From Amphirosellinia nigrospora (taxonomy: Eukaryota; Ascomycota; Sordariomycetes; Xylariales; Xylariaceae): a stretch of DNA of 64,000 nucleotides. How positions within the stretch are numbered: the first letter of the stretch is position 1; every line of letters begins with the position of its first letter. A program made the translations under genes and the position numbers. Of the stretch, positions 48,349 to 61,650 are shown piece after piece. The stretch spans positions 1,302,001-1,366,000 of the forward strand of contig SCHM01000005.1 of assembly GCA_004123355.1 (NCBI GenBank), given 5' to 3'. The notes beneath the pieces were generated by a model, which had not been told where the DNA came from, searched no databases, and worked only from the letters and a program-made list of their open reading frames with translations.

Positions 48349-49265
48349 TGGCCTCCCGATGGTGTTGCTACTGTGAGCAGGACGGTAGTGGTAGACGAGC
48401 AGTGTCGGCGCGTGACTCCGCTGGTGGGGAAAAGTACCTGAGCCATTATTGGTTTTTTATTTCTGCATTGTTTGGGCGCGTGCATGGCTTGGGGCGTTGT
48501 TGGTTTTGTGTCTTTTCCAAGCTGTTGCCCGATTTCCCGGCCCAGCGTGTACAGTTTTGTGCTTGTGTGTCAAGTTTTTGTTTCATAGCTAACTGAAGGA
48601 GCGTACTTGGTTTGAAGAGATCAAACTGGGTAGAATGACACGATGAGAAACGGTACAAAATATGGTCGTGATGAAGACCATGGCGAAAGATGATGGATAT
48701 AAGCGATGAATAAGAAAACGGGTATAAATTCGTGGAATATGTAGGAGCTTTGATCACCAATATGCAGACTGTCGTTTGTTAGGCTATAGACCTCCTAAGC
48801 GGGAATAGATGATTGACCAACAAGGTTGCCACCCTAAGGAACCCCTTATCGGCAGAAGCTACCCCGCAGTTCCGCCCCTACCTGATCGCCAGAGCAGGTC
48901 CCCACCTGTAGATACAAGGTACCCCTCACTCGGTCCTGTACTTTAGCATCAACAGGACTGATCGACACTGCACTTCAGCGGTCTAGGAGGTTCTAGATTC
49001 TTGATTATCGAGGCACCCGATGAATTGTAGATGTACTATGGATAGTCGTTGACATCATTTCGTACATTGTTTATAACATCTTCTGTCTCTCAGTCTCGTG
49101 TGTCCTGCCATCTATATTCATTACAACTAGCCAAGCAGTCAATAAATTAACAAGGCCATCCATTTGTTTACATATATATATTTGGCTAGAGGGTAGCACC
49201 GCGAACATATTTCAATTTTCCAAGTTGATCGTATCCAGCATATAATCAGCTATCAAAAAAAAAAG
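48349..49265. other. Intergenic
   Basis: No gene recognised. An A-rich run just before 49266 lies at the start of the following small gene. Confidence 0.45.
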
Positions 49266-49547
49266 ATGTCTACACAGCAACAGCAACAGCAGCAACCCCC
49301 AGAAAAAGACCTCTCGGCTCTCCAGAGCGCCGAGATCGAACACGCGAAGCCGGGTCCCCAGAGCCCGCAGCTCGAGAAGGACGCCGCGCGGGCCATGGCC
49401 CACACCGCCGAGTGGCAGCCCTCGCTCGTCGGCCGACCGGAGGGGGCCTATCGCCAAGAGGACCGCAGGCGCCAGATCATGCTGGGCTCGGGCGGGGAGA
49501 ACAAGGGCAGGGGTTTAGTGAGAGGCGGGCTACGTGATTCTACCTAA
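49266..49547 (+). CDS. Small hydrophilic fungal protein (93 aa)
   Basis: Intact frame starting MSTQQQQQQQPPEKD. It is very hydrophilic and lacks signal peptide, membrane helix and cysteines. It has a Gln run, a central AHTAEWQPSLVGRPEGAYRQEDRRR and a Gly/Arg-rich end. Codon use is GC-rich in the third position, unlike the AT-rich surroundings, which supports real coding. The WQPS...R-QEDR pattern resembles short conserved ascomycete proteins of unknown role. Confidence 0.6.
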   Translation: MSTQQQQQQQPPEKDLSALQSAEIEHAKPGPQSPQLEKDAARAMAHTAEWQPSLVGRPEGAYRQEDRRRQIMLGSGGENKGRGLVRGGLRDST

Positions 49548-50260
49548 TACCTGCTCTGCTGCTCACTGTAATTCACCATGAGATGGTGTTGGGTCGTAGG
49601 GAGGAGCAGTTGGGATCTTTCATGATGGGCTTTCAAATCTTCTTGGCTTGGGGGGCGGTGGTGGAATTGATCGAGGTTTGGAATTCATGGGTCAGATGGC
49701 TTGGGTCATACAATCAAATGGTTTTTAGTCCCGGCGGAAAACAATCAGGATGATCAAAGTGTTTATTTTAATTGGATAAGTTTCAATCACATCTCTACAT
49801 GTCATTTATGATTCTACTATATCCCGTCTAGACTGACGGCCCAGCTACATACTTCGAGAAGAATCATCTGAACCTACCTAGGTACCTATACAGATGCTTC
49901 TCTATATGTAAAGTCCTTTCTCTGATAAGCATCATTCAGCCTTGGATCCAAGCGTCCACTTATTGTATTTCATGGTTGTGGCAGATGTATTAGGTATGAA
50001 GCTCACATATATTGGTGTAGACTGACAAAAGTAGTAGAACGCTAATTTACAATATAGGGGAGTTATATCCTGAATCACATGATGATAATAACAAATTCCA
50101 TAGACCCAAGGTAGAGTTATACGTAAACAAAAGTCAGAATGTCGACCGTGGAAAGACTGCAATGCGAAATCCCAAACGCCATACATCGGAGCAAGCAGCA
50201 AAAATTTTCCAAACAGTAACGTTATGAAGTTGTCAATCGAGACGCTGGATATTTATCCAA
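49548..50260. other. Convergent intergenic region
   Basis: No gene recognised. It carries one copy of TACCTAGGTA (49875-49884). Confidence 0.45.
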
Positions 50261-52947
50261 TCAAATGGGCGAAAAGCCCTCCGGCCCTTTCCCGTCAGCA
50301 CCGCCTGTAGAGAAGTATTCACCTACGACTCCAAGGGCGTAAGAAACACCTGCCACCCAAGCTCCTCCAACGACGATCCTCTTCCCCATGTTCATTCTTT
50401 TCTTCTCCTTTTTACCCTCAGAAGACGCCTGCTTCTCGCCGAGAACGAGATTGTGCCCTTCTTTGTGAGTGCCGACGCTAGAAAGGTTAGCCTTATCCGC
50501 AAGCTCCTCTCCCACTCCCGGCATATCGTAGTTTACAAATCCCGTTGGTGAGACGAATGCTGCAGCATTTGGTACAGCGGCCGAGCGTCCCATCATGTCG
50601 ATCGGGTTCACATAGGTGGTGCCGCCTTGGGTAGTCGCCTTTGCTGGTCGCATCTGACGAAAAACCAGCACATCCCCACTCCCTGAGACGATCTCGAACC
50701 CTTCGGCTTGAAGAGGGGCGAAGTGTGGAAAGAACTTGGTGGGGTTAGAGAGGCGAGGCAGGACATCTGTTGGGTTTAGGGGTGACGTCAAATCCGGCGC
50801 CACAGAACTCGTCTCGGCGATGTTGATGGACTGCGTGTGTGGGTCATAAGCCAGTATTTTATACACAGTTGGCTCATCCAGCCGGGCTGTTTTTTTATTC
50901 CGCTCTGTATCTATCGATTCTGTTGGTGGCACCCATCAATCTCCGGATCTCTGTGATAGTATGTATCGGGCAAAGGGTTAAGGGATTCTGTTGATTCGTT
51001 CACTGTGGTAGGCTTAGTTCTCGATGTTACTTGTCCGGGCTCACTGCCGTAGGTTCTTGTATATAAAGGCATGGTCTGCCTTCCGCCGCACTCCTCCGAG
51101 AACGAATTTCTAACCCCTGTGGTTGCTTTGAATAGAGATCCCCTTCAAAGGCACGGCTCAAGCGATTACCCTTCGTAGCAAATGCACGGCGATTCAAAGC
51201 AGGTTCCAGTCTTGAGAGATTGCAAATTTGGCCCGGAGCTACTTTCGTAACTTCCTCCTTCATAGCACCAGTTACGTCTTGCGGATTTTCTTCTGTGACC
51301 CGAACTAAGCTTTGGTCTTCCGCGAAATCCCGGCGAGTTTTCTGTAGATTGGAACTTATTTCGCGATCTATTGCGTCAAATGTTTCACTAAGCTCATTCA
51401 TCTGCTGGCCCATTTCCGCACGGGCTTTTTGGTTGGGCGAGGCAATATTCTGGGCGCCCGTCTGACTAGAATAGTCCTTAGAAAAAACATGCCCCTCAGG
51501 CAATGTCATTTTGGAATTTTGCCAGAGATACCATGTTCGCAGGCGTCATTGGTGTCTGGAATTCCGTCGCCCTGCTCTTTAGCGTCATATTCCTCCAGGC
51601 TCTCTGATACGGTGTCACGTTCCGGTGCTGGCGTCGCATCGAGATGTTGGGTTCTAAAAGTTTTGTACTTCTCAAGATCTCCATACTGTTCGAATAGCTG
51701 ATCGTGATCCTCGACTCCATCAAAGCTTCTAGGCTCATATTTGTGAAGATCTTCGTAGATCGGAGACGGTTCAGTTGAAGTCTCAGGTACTTCTGAGACA
51801 TGATGCCGATATTGCTCCAGGTCTCTAAACCCTTCAGGATTGGTATAGGTATGCGAGTCTTCCTATACATATATGGCCCATAGCTATGCAACTCGCTCTG
51901 TAGTTGCTGCGGTTTTGAATCGGACTGAAGAGGATGGGTGGAATTGGAAATATTTTGGGTATTTGAGGAATTCAAAAGGGATTCGTTGGATGCCGTGGTC
52001 CGATAATTGTTCAGATCATCATTATCCTCGATTGGGTCTTCTAATGGCAAATGATTCAGTGCGTACTCTTCGTCTCTTAGTTTCGAGTTATCAAACATAT
52101 AAGAAGTAGCCTCGGGGTGCACAGATGGTTCGGCGGAGCCCGCTGGAAGGGAGGTAACATTGGCGGGCCAGTCGTCAAATTTGTTTTCAGCATACTTGCT
52201 AAGCTCGGCCGCTGGGGGCGGACCGTTTGAGCAGACTGGTGGCCGTTCTAGGTCGAGGTTTGGAGGAACGAATGGCGCAAACTGCGACTTGTGCATATTG
52301 GAAATTCGAGGTAGAGGCTCAGGTCCGAGATCTGCGGGCCCGGGTTCTTCTTTTTTCGGTACCTTACGGTTAGTGATGGGATCAATGACATAATCTTGCT
52401 CTGATGCACTTGTAGTACCGCTCTTTTTCGGTTTCCAAGGCGTTGGCTTCTCGGGCTTGATGTTCACGTTGGTGTGCCCGGCCCTCGCCTATTGTCGCTC
52501 TGGAATGCCACACCTGGTGACGTTTGGTGGAATAGGGGCTCAATGAAGTCAAGATATGAGCCCCATAGTTTCGCGCTCTGAAGCCTAGCGTCGAAGGAAA
52601 GCGTGGGTATGTGAGACGAGAGGCTGTTTTCCGACTATCAATCTCGTCTTGGTTGACCCAATACGAACGGAATTTGGCGGCAGTCGGGGTCCAGGATTGC
52701 GTTGTATCTCGCTTCGGGGGGTCGGATGCTGCTCGTGCCAGGATAACCGTCTATTGATGCTATCAAATACTTGTGCTTTAGAATGCGGTGGCGGCGTCGG
52801 AGCTCACGATGGCAGGTAGGGTCGAGGTAGGAAGACCAGGCTGAAGCGAAAGGCGCGTGTTTGAATGGGATGGAAGACTGTGCCAGCCGTAGTGCGGCCT
52901 CGGAAAGGCGGCAACCTCTGCGTGGTTCGCGAAGCCAACAACATCAT
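50261..52947 (-). CDS. Large conserved mitochondrial-type protein
   Basis: Several frame segments on the minus strand read as one protein of about 850 residues. The start near 52947 gives MMLLASRTTQRLPPFRGRTT..., a basic, acid-free mitochondrial targeting sequence. ELRRRHRILKHKYFDSINRRLSW follows, then KPTPWKPKKSG, DYVIDPITNRKVPK, a long disordered charged middle, YKILAYDPHTQS, RLSNPTKFFPHFAPLQAEGFEIVSGSGDVLVFR, NPIDMMGR and FVSPTGFVNYD. Near the C-terminus is one membrane helix, RIVVGGAWVAGVSYALGVV. This arrangement matches a conserved Pezizomycotina protein of unknown function sometimes described as Ser/Thr-rich. Inner-membrane location is inferred. Frame breaks are seen near 52766 (T missing), 52470 (G missing), 51510 and 50940. 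Exact exon borders could not be fixed. Confidence 0.68.
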
Positions 52948-54066
52948 GTCCCTTGGTTCGATATCACCAGATATGTTCCCAGCTCCTTCACGAACATGCA
53001 CAAATCAGGTGTGGTTGTCCGCCTCGACTTGAGCTGTTGGTAGAGCAAGAAGCCGGTTATTCCCTCATAAAAACAGGCCGTTGAGTGGCACGACGAGGGC
53101 GGCTACAGGAGGAATAATGACGTACCATACCTATTAGCTTAGGTCAGGCAGACATGTGAGAATCATCCGGCGAAAGGGACAAGCATGGACATCGGCAGAT
53201 GATGTTGGGGCAAGATGTGTAGTACTGTAGCTCTTCAGGTCTGGTTGAAACCATACCTAGGTACAGATGTGATGTAGGTAGTAAGTTTGGCACTACATCC
53301 ATGTTGGCTGGTCTCTTGAGAGGGGTTGCCTCACAGCTTACATACCCAGGTGCATACTTACCTAGGTAGGTACGGACGGCGCGCGCAACCGCTTTCAGTG
53401 CAAACTTGCCCCCAAACCTGCCCCAACCCAAGCTCCTGTGGGTCTTCTATGGTCTCTTGCGTCTGTCTTGTGCAGGCCGGTGGGCATTTTGCGGGGCCTG
53501 AAACCCGGGACGTTCCGGGTTTGCGGGTAAATAAGACTAGGGCTCCATTTTGAGCGAAGCCATTTATGCACTAGACCCATTAGGTACCTTACTAAGAAGG
53601 TAGTAGGTATTATATGCATATTTTCTTTTACTTAAATAGGTATTGCATGGACTGTCCATTAGGTATATAGATACCTAGGTACCTATTCGGCGCACGGCAT
53701 CTATCGGCCTGAGTCACAACATGAAAAATGCAAAGGAAGCTGAAGAATAGAGCTGGGTTTTTCTCTTAAATACAATCAATTGGAAATTACTAGGTTAATT
53801 ATATGTGTCTTTTGGCAATTTCGTTTCACAGGCTGCATTGATGATTTATGGTTAGGAACCTTGCAGCTGTTGCAATACCTACGACGTCACAGGTACCTAT
53901 CTACAGGTACAGCCCGCCTGGAAAGTCGGCCAGAACAAAAATACCCATGGTGGGGTCGTTGTTGTTGAGCTCTTTCGCTTCGCATCGCACTCTGCTCTGG
54001 GCGCACACCCGGCCACTTGTAGTGCTGTCCTGTTCCCTCTCTCACCGTGTTCCTACATCGACCGCG
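52948..54066. promoter_or_regulatory. Divergent promoter with three TACCTAGGTA palindromes
   Basis: The region between two divergent genes holds TACCTAGGTA at 53254-53263, 53359-53368 and 53672-53681, plus many half sites (GGTAGGTA, GGTACCTA). The motif is a perfect 10-bp palindrome; function unknown. Confidence 0.5.
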
Positions 54067-57000
54067 ATGAGCCGGAAACCAGGCAAGGCTCGTGCCGCCA
54101 GCAGCAAGGCCGTTCCCGGCTTCGGCGCAACCACCTTCGGCAGCTTCGCGTCGGCTGCGAGCGGCACCAACCTTTCATATCTCGCCGAGCCTCCCGACTT
54201 CTCTTCCGTGTCCGACGCCAATGTCATCGTATCCCTCAAGAACCTACAGAAGAAGGACGCCACCACCAAGGCCAAAGCGCTCGAGGAACTACTTGCCATG
54301 TGCAAGCCCACCCCTATGAGCAGGACGGCGGCGTCGAGGAGCCCGTGCTGAAGTATGGGTAAGTTTACCAAGCCCGCCTCGCCTCGGCTCTCTCGTAGTA
54401 ACAGTAATGTTGTCGCAGGTCCAGTTATATCCTCGTGTGTCGATAGACAACTCGAGGCGCGTGCGCGAACTATCCCATACTCTTCAATTCGAGCTCATGA
54501 AGTCCGCCCGCAAACGAATGGAAAAGAATGTGCCCAAGATTGTGGGACCCTGGCTCGCAGGTACCTTCGACCGGGACAGGGCTGTTTCGAGAGCCGCTGC
54601 TGAAGGTCTCTCGTCCTTCCTCACCACCCCGAGAAAGTCGCTCAGTTTTGGAAGCGCTGCCAGCAGCAGATCCTCGACTACGCCGACGGTGCCGTTAAGA
54701 GACACCCGAAACATTAAGCGATCGTCGCTCCACCAACTCCGACGATGCAGATGCGAAATACTTCAGAGTTCTTGCTGGGTCTCTTGCACTGGTTTTAAAC
54801 CTCCTCCAACAACTAAGCACCACGGAGACGGAGAAATGTATGGACAGCTATGATCGATTCTTCGAAAATGACAAGGTGTGGATCAGCGTGACTCTCGACG
54901 ATCCACCGTGAGGCGGCTTGCGTCTCAGCTCTTATCAGTGAGTGTCGAGGTGAGGCCAGGTCGAGTCGAGGCCGATTTGTCTCGCATCAGCAAGGCGTTT
55001 GTGGCCGAGGGTCTTAAAAGCAACCAAACCGGTTCCGCTATTGACTATATTGATGCCCTGATCAAAGTGACCGTGAAATACCCAACAGTTTGGACTTCCG
55101 ATTATCGAAGCAAGAAAACGCCCATCTCGCGGCTTAGGATCTTCCTCGAGTCGGGCTCACAAAGTGGCCCGTCGCACTATTGGGCCAGACTTACTCAACT
55201 TTGGACACAATACCCAGTGACATATTTCCTAAAGATACCGATGGCGCCCTAGAACTCTTAAAGTCCATGAGAAAGGGAATCACGAGTCGAGACGAGCCTC
55301 GTGCCAATGCTGTCGAAGCTTGGTCCGCGTATCTTAGCCTAGCGAGGCACTTTCTACAAATAGCTCCATCCAGTGAGGCACGTCTCACGTTTTGTCAGGA
55401 CACTATCTTCCCATTGACATCACATTACCTCTTTCCATCGCCTGAGACGTCGATTTGGTCGTCGGGAGCCAGCTACCCATCCTGATCAAAGCGTACACCT
55501 CAACTACAACACTACCCTTCGAAGACCTAGTAGAAGTTACAAAGCTGGAATGGGATCGGCTAAAAGATGAGCTGAATGATCATATCCGCAACTCATTGCC
55601 AGAATCGTCAAAAGAGCACCATAAATCCCAGAAATCGGTAGCTGATGAGGGAGTAGATGGTTCTCTCTGATTGGTAAGATTCTGGATGCACATGAGAAAA
55701 CTGTAGCAGGTGACCGTCCATCCCAGATATCCCAACTCCATTGTCTCTGAAACTGCTTGAAGATGGCTTCAAACTACTCAAAATTAGGAATTGGAAACCG
55801 TTCGGTACTGCTATGGTCGTGGAATCCGCGTTTAAACAAGCACCTTTGCTTTTCAAGACTCATTCCTCCGCCAAGGCATACTTGATCAGCTGAATAATTG
55901 TCTCGCGGAGGGTCGAGAAGGGTTTCTGAAGTCATCGAGCGCACCGCACATCTTTTAGCATAACGCTTCTTGGTAAAATACCTCAGCGCCACAGCGAATT
56001 CGAACACATATGGAAATCTAGCATCTCGGTTGTTATGGAATGCTTGGACACCGCAGAAGCTATGCCTGCATTGAGTAAGCTCATTTCGAGTCCTCAAGCA
56101 GCCTTAATTGCGCTACAAAATCCCGACCTACAGGTGGAACTCATCCGCAGGTGCTTGATGTGTGCCGTAGGGAATGAAGGTCCAGTTGGGATTTATTTAA
56201 TAACGTGTTTGCCTTCGGGGCATTGAGCGAAACTGCCTCGAGCAAACTTGCTAAAGAGCTTAAAATCGTATAACAAACTCTTCAGGAGAGCCGAATAAAG
56301 GCGTTCTCAAAGCACTACGGATACTCGCAGAGAACAAAAAAGAAATATTGATGCAAGATGCGAACTTCACTTGATATTAGTCACGAGCTTGCTGAGCCTC
56401 TCAGAAAAGGGAAGCGGCTCCGAAGTGGCAATGTTGCAAGCATTGCTGGACAATCATTCGAGCGGGAAATCCAATGCTCATATTCTCATTCAGCAAAACG
56501 TTAATAATGCAAACTCAAATTCCCTCTCGTATGTATTCTTCCAGATTTTTTGTCATCGTTATATCTAATCTCTTTGCAGGTCGACACTCTTGTTCAGCAA
56601 GCCATGCAAGCACAAGAAATGCTCCGAACTTGTACACAAGATGCAAACTTGAATACACAGTTGCTTGCTCTTTTACCGGACGTCGCAACATGGAGACAAC
56701 AGCTTTCAGCCCTCTTCCAGGAAACCCCCATCCATCCTTAGCACTTACGAACAGTCTTGGGGTTCATGTTTTTTGCGACGGGCCAACCCGTAGGTTAGAT
56801 ATAAAAGTACAACGTGATATCCGAGGTTGCTCTATACCTGGTCGTATGGCTCTATATGTTACCAAACTTATCTCTTCTGGGTTCGATTTCAATCTTGCGG
56901 ACATTTCTACGAGGCTGATTTGGTTATAAGTTTAAGTTTGACGGCTGAACTGGCTGTAGATCAACTTACAATACTCAGCGATGACGCCTTTGCGTTCCAT

Positions 57001-59158
57001 ATCTTCTCACGATGCCCAGTCAGATCTAGAGAGCCTGGTTGTCTCTACTCAACGGTATATTATAGGTATGGCCGAGGATGCTCAAGGATGGCGTGATGGA
57101 ACCGGCACCGAGATGTCGCGGCTATTGCACTCCATTATTGGAAAATTAGCGGAAGGATCTCGTGTTTTGTCAGCTTTAGGCTTCTATTCTGCACGATCAT
57201 TGCAGACTTTTCTTCAAGCATTGACAGAGAGACATGGTTTTCCCAAGTGGTGAGCAATGGTTGGCCAATATGGACTATTTCAAGTCATCCCCTTCGACAG
57301 TATTCCAGCAGCCGCAATGTTAGCGGGCTTGGTGAGACTGTTTCAACGTCTAAAACTAAATAATTTTTGCAACCGCTTGGTGAGCGATATCGCCGGAGCT
57401 AAGCCTGGCCAGGAGAAGAGTTTGATCACGCTCATCTTGCTTAACCTTTGCATGCAAGTCTATGATATTGGTGAGCTACCAGTTGCAAAACAGGCTGGTG
57501 TTCGCTGTTAAGCAAATCATTTCTTGGCTGGATACGCCAGAAGATTTTGAGACCTCATTTGCTACGGAAGCCTGCCGTTGCTTGCAACGTCTTCTACCGT
57601 GTATCAAAGACGTATATGGGTCCTACTGGGAAAAGCCGTGGAATTCTGCATTTTTCTTTGGACGAAATCTCCCACCCAACCACTCGATGCTCGTTTACCA
57701 GAAATACATGCATCGCTACGCCTCATGGTCATCCTCCAATCGTTAGAGGATCCAACGATGATCTAGTAGACGCTCTAGACACTTCTGCGGAGAAAAGATC
57801 GGCTGCCCTAATCGACCTTCTAAAGCTGCCTAGAGAAAAGCATACCCAACCACTCGATATAGTAGATGCCATTCTTTGCAGGCAAGTTGAAAAGTTACCC
57901 CTCCAACGTTATGACGACCTCTCGGAACTCTACGGATTGGTGGCTAGTGATTCTCGCGCCATCCAGACGGCAGCGTTTACAATCTTAAACAGGCGCTTCC
58001 AGCTGCCCAAGAGACGATTTCCGTTGACGTTCTGTTAGAGAAACGAGACGCACGACTCCCAGATGAGCTCTTATCGCTTCTTCTCGATGCCCCGACATTG
58101 AGTTTGTACCCCGATACAGTCATAGCTCAATTCCCGACCCCAGTCCGCTCGTATCTGCTATCCTGGCACTTGGTATTTGATGTTTTTCAAGCTGCGTCCT
58201 TCAAAGTGCGAAGCGACTATGCTGAAAATCTGAAGGCTGAGGATTACGTCAGCCCTTTGATGAACTTCACTTTTGATGTATTGGGTCACTCAGCAGCCCA
58301 TGGGCTAAACCTAGACCGAGCAGGTTTTACAGCAGAAAACATCCGACATTACGATTTGAAATTGGCCGAATCAGAATCGGAAGAGAGAAACATGCAGTGG
58401 CTCTTCATACATATATATTATCTGGTCCTTAAATTTGTGCCAGGGCTTTTCAGGGCGTGGCACATTGGCTGTCGGTCAAAGCAGACCAAAATTGCGGCAG
58501 AAGGATGGATGGCGAGATACTTCTCTCCAATCGTCATCTCCGAAGCTTTGGACGACGTAGTTAAATGGAACGACAGCCAAGAAACGCCGGCAGATGACGA
58601 GAAAGAGTTGATTGTGAAGGTCAGTCGGCAGCGAGGGAAGTCATTGCTGGATATGAAGTGGATGATCTCCAAGCCTCGATCTCTATTCGAATACCCCCTG
58701 AGTTCCCACTTGAAGCCGTCACGGTTGTAGGAATCAATCGTGTTGCGGTAGATGAGAGGAAATGGAAGAGCTGGATCTTAACCACGCAGGGTGTCATTAT
58801 GTTCTCGGTACGTCCCCTTACGCCAATTCCATCATAATCCCTTTCTACGAAAACAGTTTGGTACAAAGTTTAGCTAACATGCGCAAAACAGGCGGCAACA
58901 TAATAGACGGCCTAGCCGCATTCCGCCGAAACGTTATCGGGGCTCTCAAGGGCCAGACCGAATGCGCCATTTGCTATAGTATCATTAGTACTGACAAAAA
59001 GATGCCAGACAAACGCTGCCAGACATGCAAGAATCTCTTCCCCGCACCTGTCTGTACAAATGGTTTCAGAGCAGCAATCAGAACACATGTCCCTTATGCC
59101 GGAATCCAATCGACTACTTGGGTGCAGACAAGGCAAGGAGGGTGGCGTTGGCGCTTAG
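54067..59158 (+). CDS. ltn1: Listerin-type E3 ubiquitin ligase (RQC)
   Basis: Very large cytosolic E3 ligase of the ribosome quality-control complex, which ubiquitinates nascent chains stalled on 60S subunits. The N-terminus is diagnostic: FGATTFGSFASAASGTNLSYL, ANVIVSLKNLQKKDATTKAKALEEL, and after an intron (54359-54418) VQLYPRVSIDNSRRVRELSH, LMKSARKRMEKNVPKIVGPWL. The middle is alpha-solenoid (HEAT-like) across several frames. The C-terminus is the RWD/RING part: FRRNVIGALKGQTECAICYSII, RCQTCKNLF, RTCLYKWFQSSNQNTCPLCRNPIDYLG. The gene is broken into at least ten frame segments. Those I could resolve fit one missing base (EELLAHVQAHPYEQ needs CCC; VLKVW needs GG). The end at 59158 assumes one more missing G (KARRGGVGA); as read, the last frame stays open to 59270. 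Confidence 0.88.
54359..54418 (+). other. Intron 1 of listerin gene
   Basis: GTAAGT to CGCAG, 60 bp; the join KVW-VQLYPRVSIDNSRR is the conserved listerin sequence. Confidence 0.8.
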
Positions 59159-59692
59159 ATTGGATATATGGCAACATGTAAGACGTCTGTCTGTCTGCAT
59201 GTTCAATAAAGTCAATAGTGCACATACGTTATGGCAATGGAAAAAAAAGCATGCTGATCATGCATCCTGACGACCAAGGCCAACCCATGCTCTACATTTC
59301 CACCTGCTAGCACACAACGACATCTTTGACTTGCTCCACGGTGATATAGGAGCCTAGAAACACTAATGCAATTTACCTGTCAGGCAGTCCCCGGTAGCCA
59401 CTCCCATTGTTGGCGAGCCGCTTGCCAGAGAGCAGGTATTACACAGTCAATGATGTCAGCAGCATACGTATGGCAACTCCTACCATGGTGAGAGTTCAAT
59501 GCGGGAAGGCTACATTACGTACTCCCACTAGCTGTTAGATTCTTCTCGCTTTCGAAATATGAATAGAGTGATTCACTCCATGGTCGCGCCACCTACACCT
59601 CACCTTTTTACGAATTTGTCATAGCTGACACGAACGCTTTGCCGTGAACATTACCTGCATTGCTACTTGACCCCCTTCAGACTATCACCATC
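59159..59692. other. Intergenic
   Basis: 534 bp between listerin and the next gene. No feature recognised. Confidence 0.45.
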
Positions 59693-61094
59693 ATGTCGCT
59701 GCTGCATCGATGGTCCCTGCCGAGCCGGGGCTTGACCCGTGACAAGTCTCAAGACGGGAAATCCCCTGACAGGACCAAATTCCCTACTGTCCACGTCGGT
59801 CAATCAGGGCCGCGTCGAAGGGGCAATCTCGCATCCGCTTTCTCCACGCTGTTCGAGAAGCCCGAGGATCGTCGAAGCGCACAAGACTCTGAGCACCGTA
59901 GTCCGGCTGTTGCTGATCTACCACAGTCCGTACATCGCCATGAGAATGTACCGCCTAACACAAACTCAGAGTACTCGCATGCCCATAAGTATCAAGACAA
60001 CAGCCCCATCGAAAACGTTGCTCTCCGGGAAAGTGGCGGCTTTGAATCTACAGGGAAGCGGGTTGACTTTGATAGACCTAGACCTCTATCATCCCTACGT
60101 CAACGGCGCTCAGTCAAGTCACTCAGGTCAACGAACCATTAAAGGCCCGTTCTTTCAAGCTCTCAAGCACTAGGGCCGATGATAAGAGTGATCAAGATGA
60201 GTCGACCAAACCAACGGGCGACTGTGTGAGAGTTCGCTCTGCGTCATCCTCCTACCCATCTGAAGTATACGTTCTCCCGTCGCTGGATTTCGTTCTCCAG
60301 AGCGGCGACCACCCGCTCAACAAACTACTTGTCTGAGTATCGGCGCTATGGCCAGTATCCTTCTCACAGCACGTGGCAACTATCCAGTATGGAACAAGTC
60401 AATCCTCAAGTGGGCTTGCGGTTAGAGAAGGCGCTCGGGCTGCTCTGGGTACCGGTGACACCATCTCTAGCTCTACAGCCGCGGGCCAGGGCTCCGGCCC
60501 CGTGACCTCCCCCTTCGTCGATCGGTCTCGAGACGATACGGGGTCAACGGAACCAGATACGGCCCAATCACAGTACACGCCTACAGTTACTCGCAGGGTG
60601 GAACAACAGCAGAAACCGTCGTCGGCCAGTGAGATGACGGTGCCAGTATTAGAGAACGAAGAGGCCATCTCTTCCCAACTTGACGTGAACTTCATGAGCT
60701 ACAAACAACCGAGCGCTCAGAGCACGCCTACTAATGACCATGACGACCATCTCGAAGCTAGCACAGCCCGCTCAGTAGACGGTCTACGTCAGAGTGTAGA
60801 TGCGAATCGATCGATGCCTACGGTAGTGAGATACCCTAGCGTATCCGACGCAGCCACGAGTTACGTCTGGCCTACCCCAGTGAATTAGGAATAGGAGTTT
60901 ATCCTCCGTATCACCCAGCGGCGTGGGTAAAATACCTCACCAAGCCCACCCCGCATGTGCCCGTAGACAACTTTGCCCAGCGTGTACAGACGTGGAGACT
61001 GCGGAAATGGACCAAGAGGGGTGTTTCCGAACCAAGGCCCATTTCGAACTCATCGGCAAGCCATTCCGGAGTCCAGGCGCAGAGCAGAGCCTGA
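59693..61094 (+). CDS. Conserved unknown, mostly disordered protein
   Basis: I do not recognise a named family. The start at 59693 gives MSLLHRWSLPSRGLTRDKSQDGKSP. The protein is polar and Ser/Arg-rich (RRRGNLASAFSTLFEKPEDRRS, KRVDFDRPRPLSSLRQRR) with a more ordered piece SYPSEVYVLPSLDFVLQSGDHPLNKLL and SEYRRYGQYPSHSTWQLSS. A Gln/Ser/Thr-rich part follows, ending in ELGIGVYPPYHPAAWVKYL, PHVPVDNFAQRVQTWRLRKW. Three frame segments (breaks near 60110, 60335-60380 and 60885) are joined on the basis of continuous coding character. No signal peptide, membrane helix or catalytic motif is visible. Confidence 0.55.
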
Positions 61095-61650
61095 AGAAGT
61101 AGAGCCAACAAGCTGGGAGAATACCCCGGCCGGTCCGGATGATTGGTAAAGAGAAGGAAGGTAGCGTTTAGTTAGTGACCAAGGGTCCTATTACTGTCCC
61201 TTTCGTATAGGATTGTAATAGGCGCTGTTCAGAAGCGACTACGGGTTTAGGTCATAGAGGAGGTGCGCAAAGCAATATGGTTTTTAGGTGCTGGTACGTC
61301 AGGGACTAGATTACTATACCAGGGTGCTTTGTCGCACCGTCGACACCATCGTCGATGTTGAGACAGCGTGCTTCTCTGAGAAGAACATGGTAGTGTGTGC
61401 ATCTAGAAATATGGCGAGAGGAGAGACCTGGGCACCTATATTACTTAGGGGGCAAAATCCTACGTCTCTGAGCAGAGCCTGTATGATAGAGAACCAGTCA
61501 CACACATCTTTCAAGAATGGAGGATGATTATGATGCTAATATATGACTTATCCTCCTCAAAATTCTTTCCCATCAACCTAACTCCAGAGTTTCCGACCCA
61601 GTGCCAGAAGAAATCACGTCCAATCATCAGCTCACGACCATGGTGGCCTC
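61095..61650. other. Convergent intergenic region
   Basis: No gene recognised between two converging genes. Confidence 0.45.
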
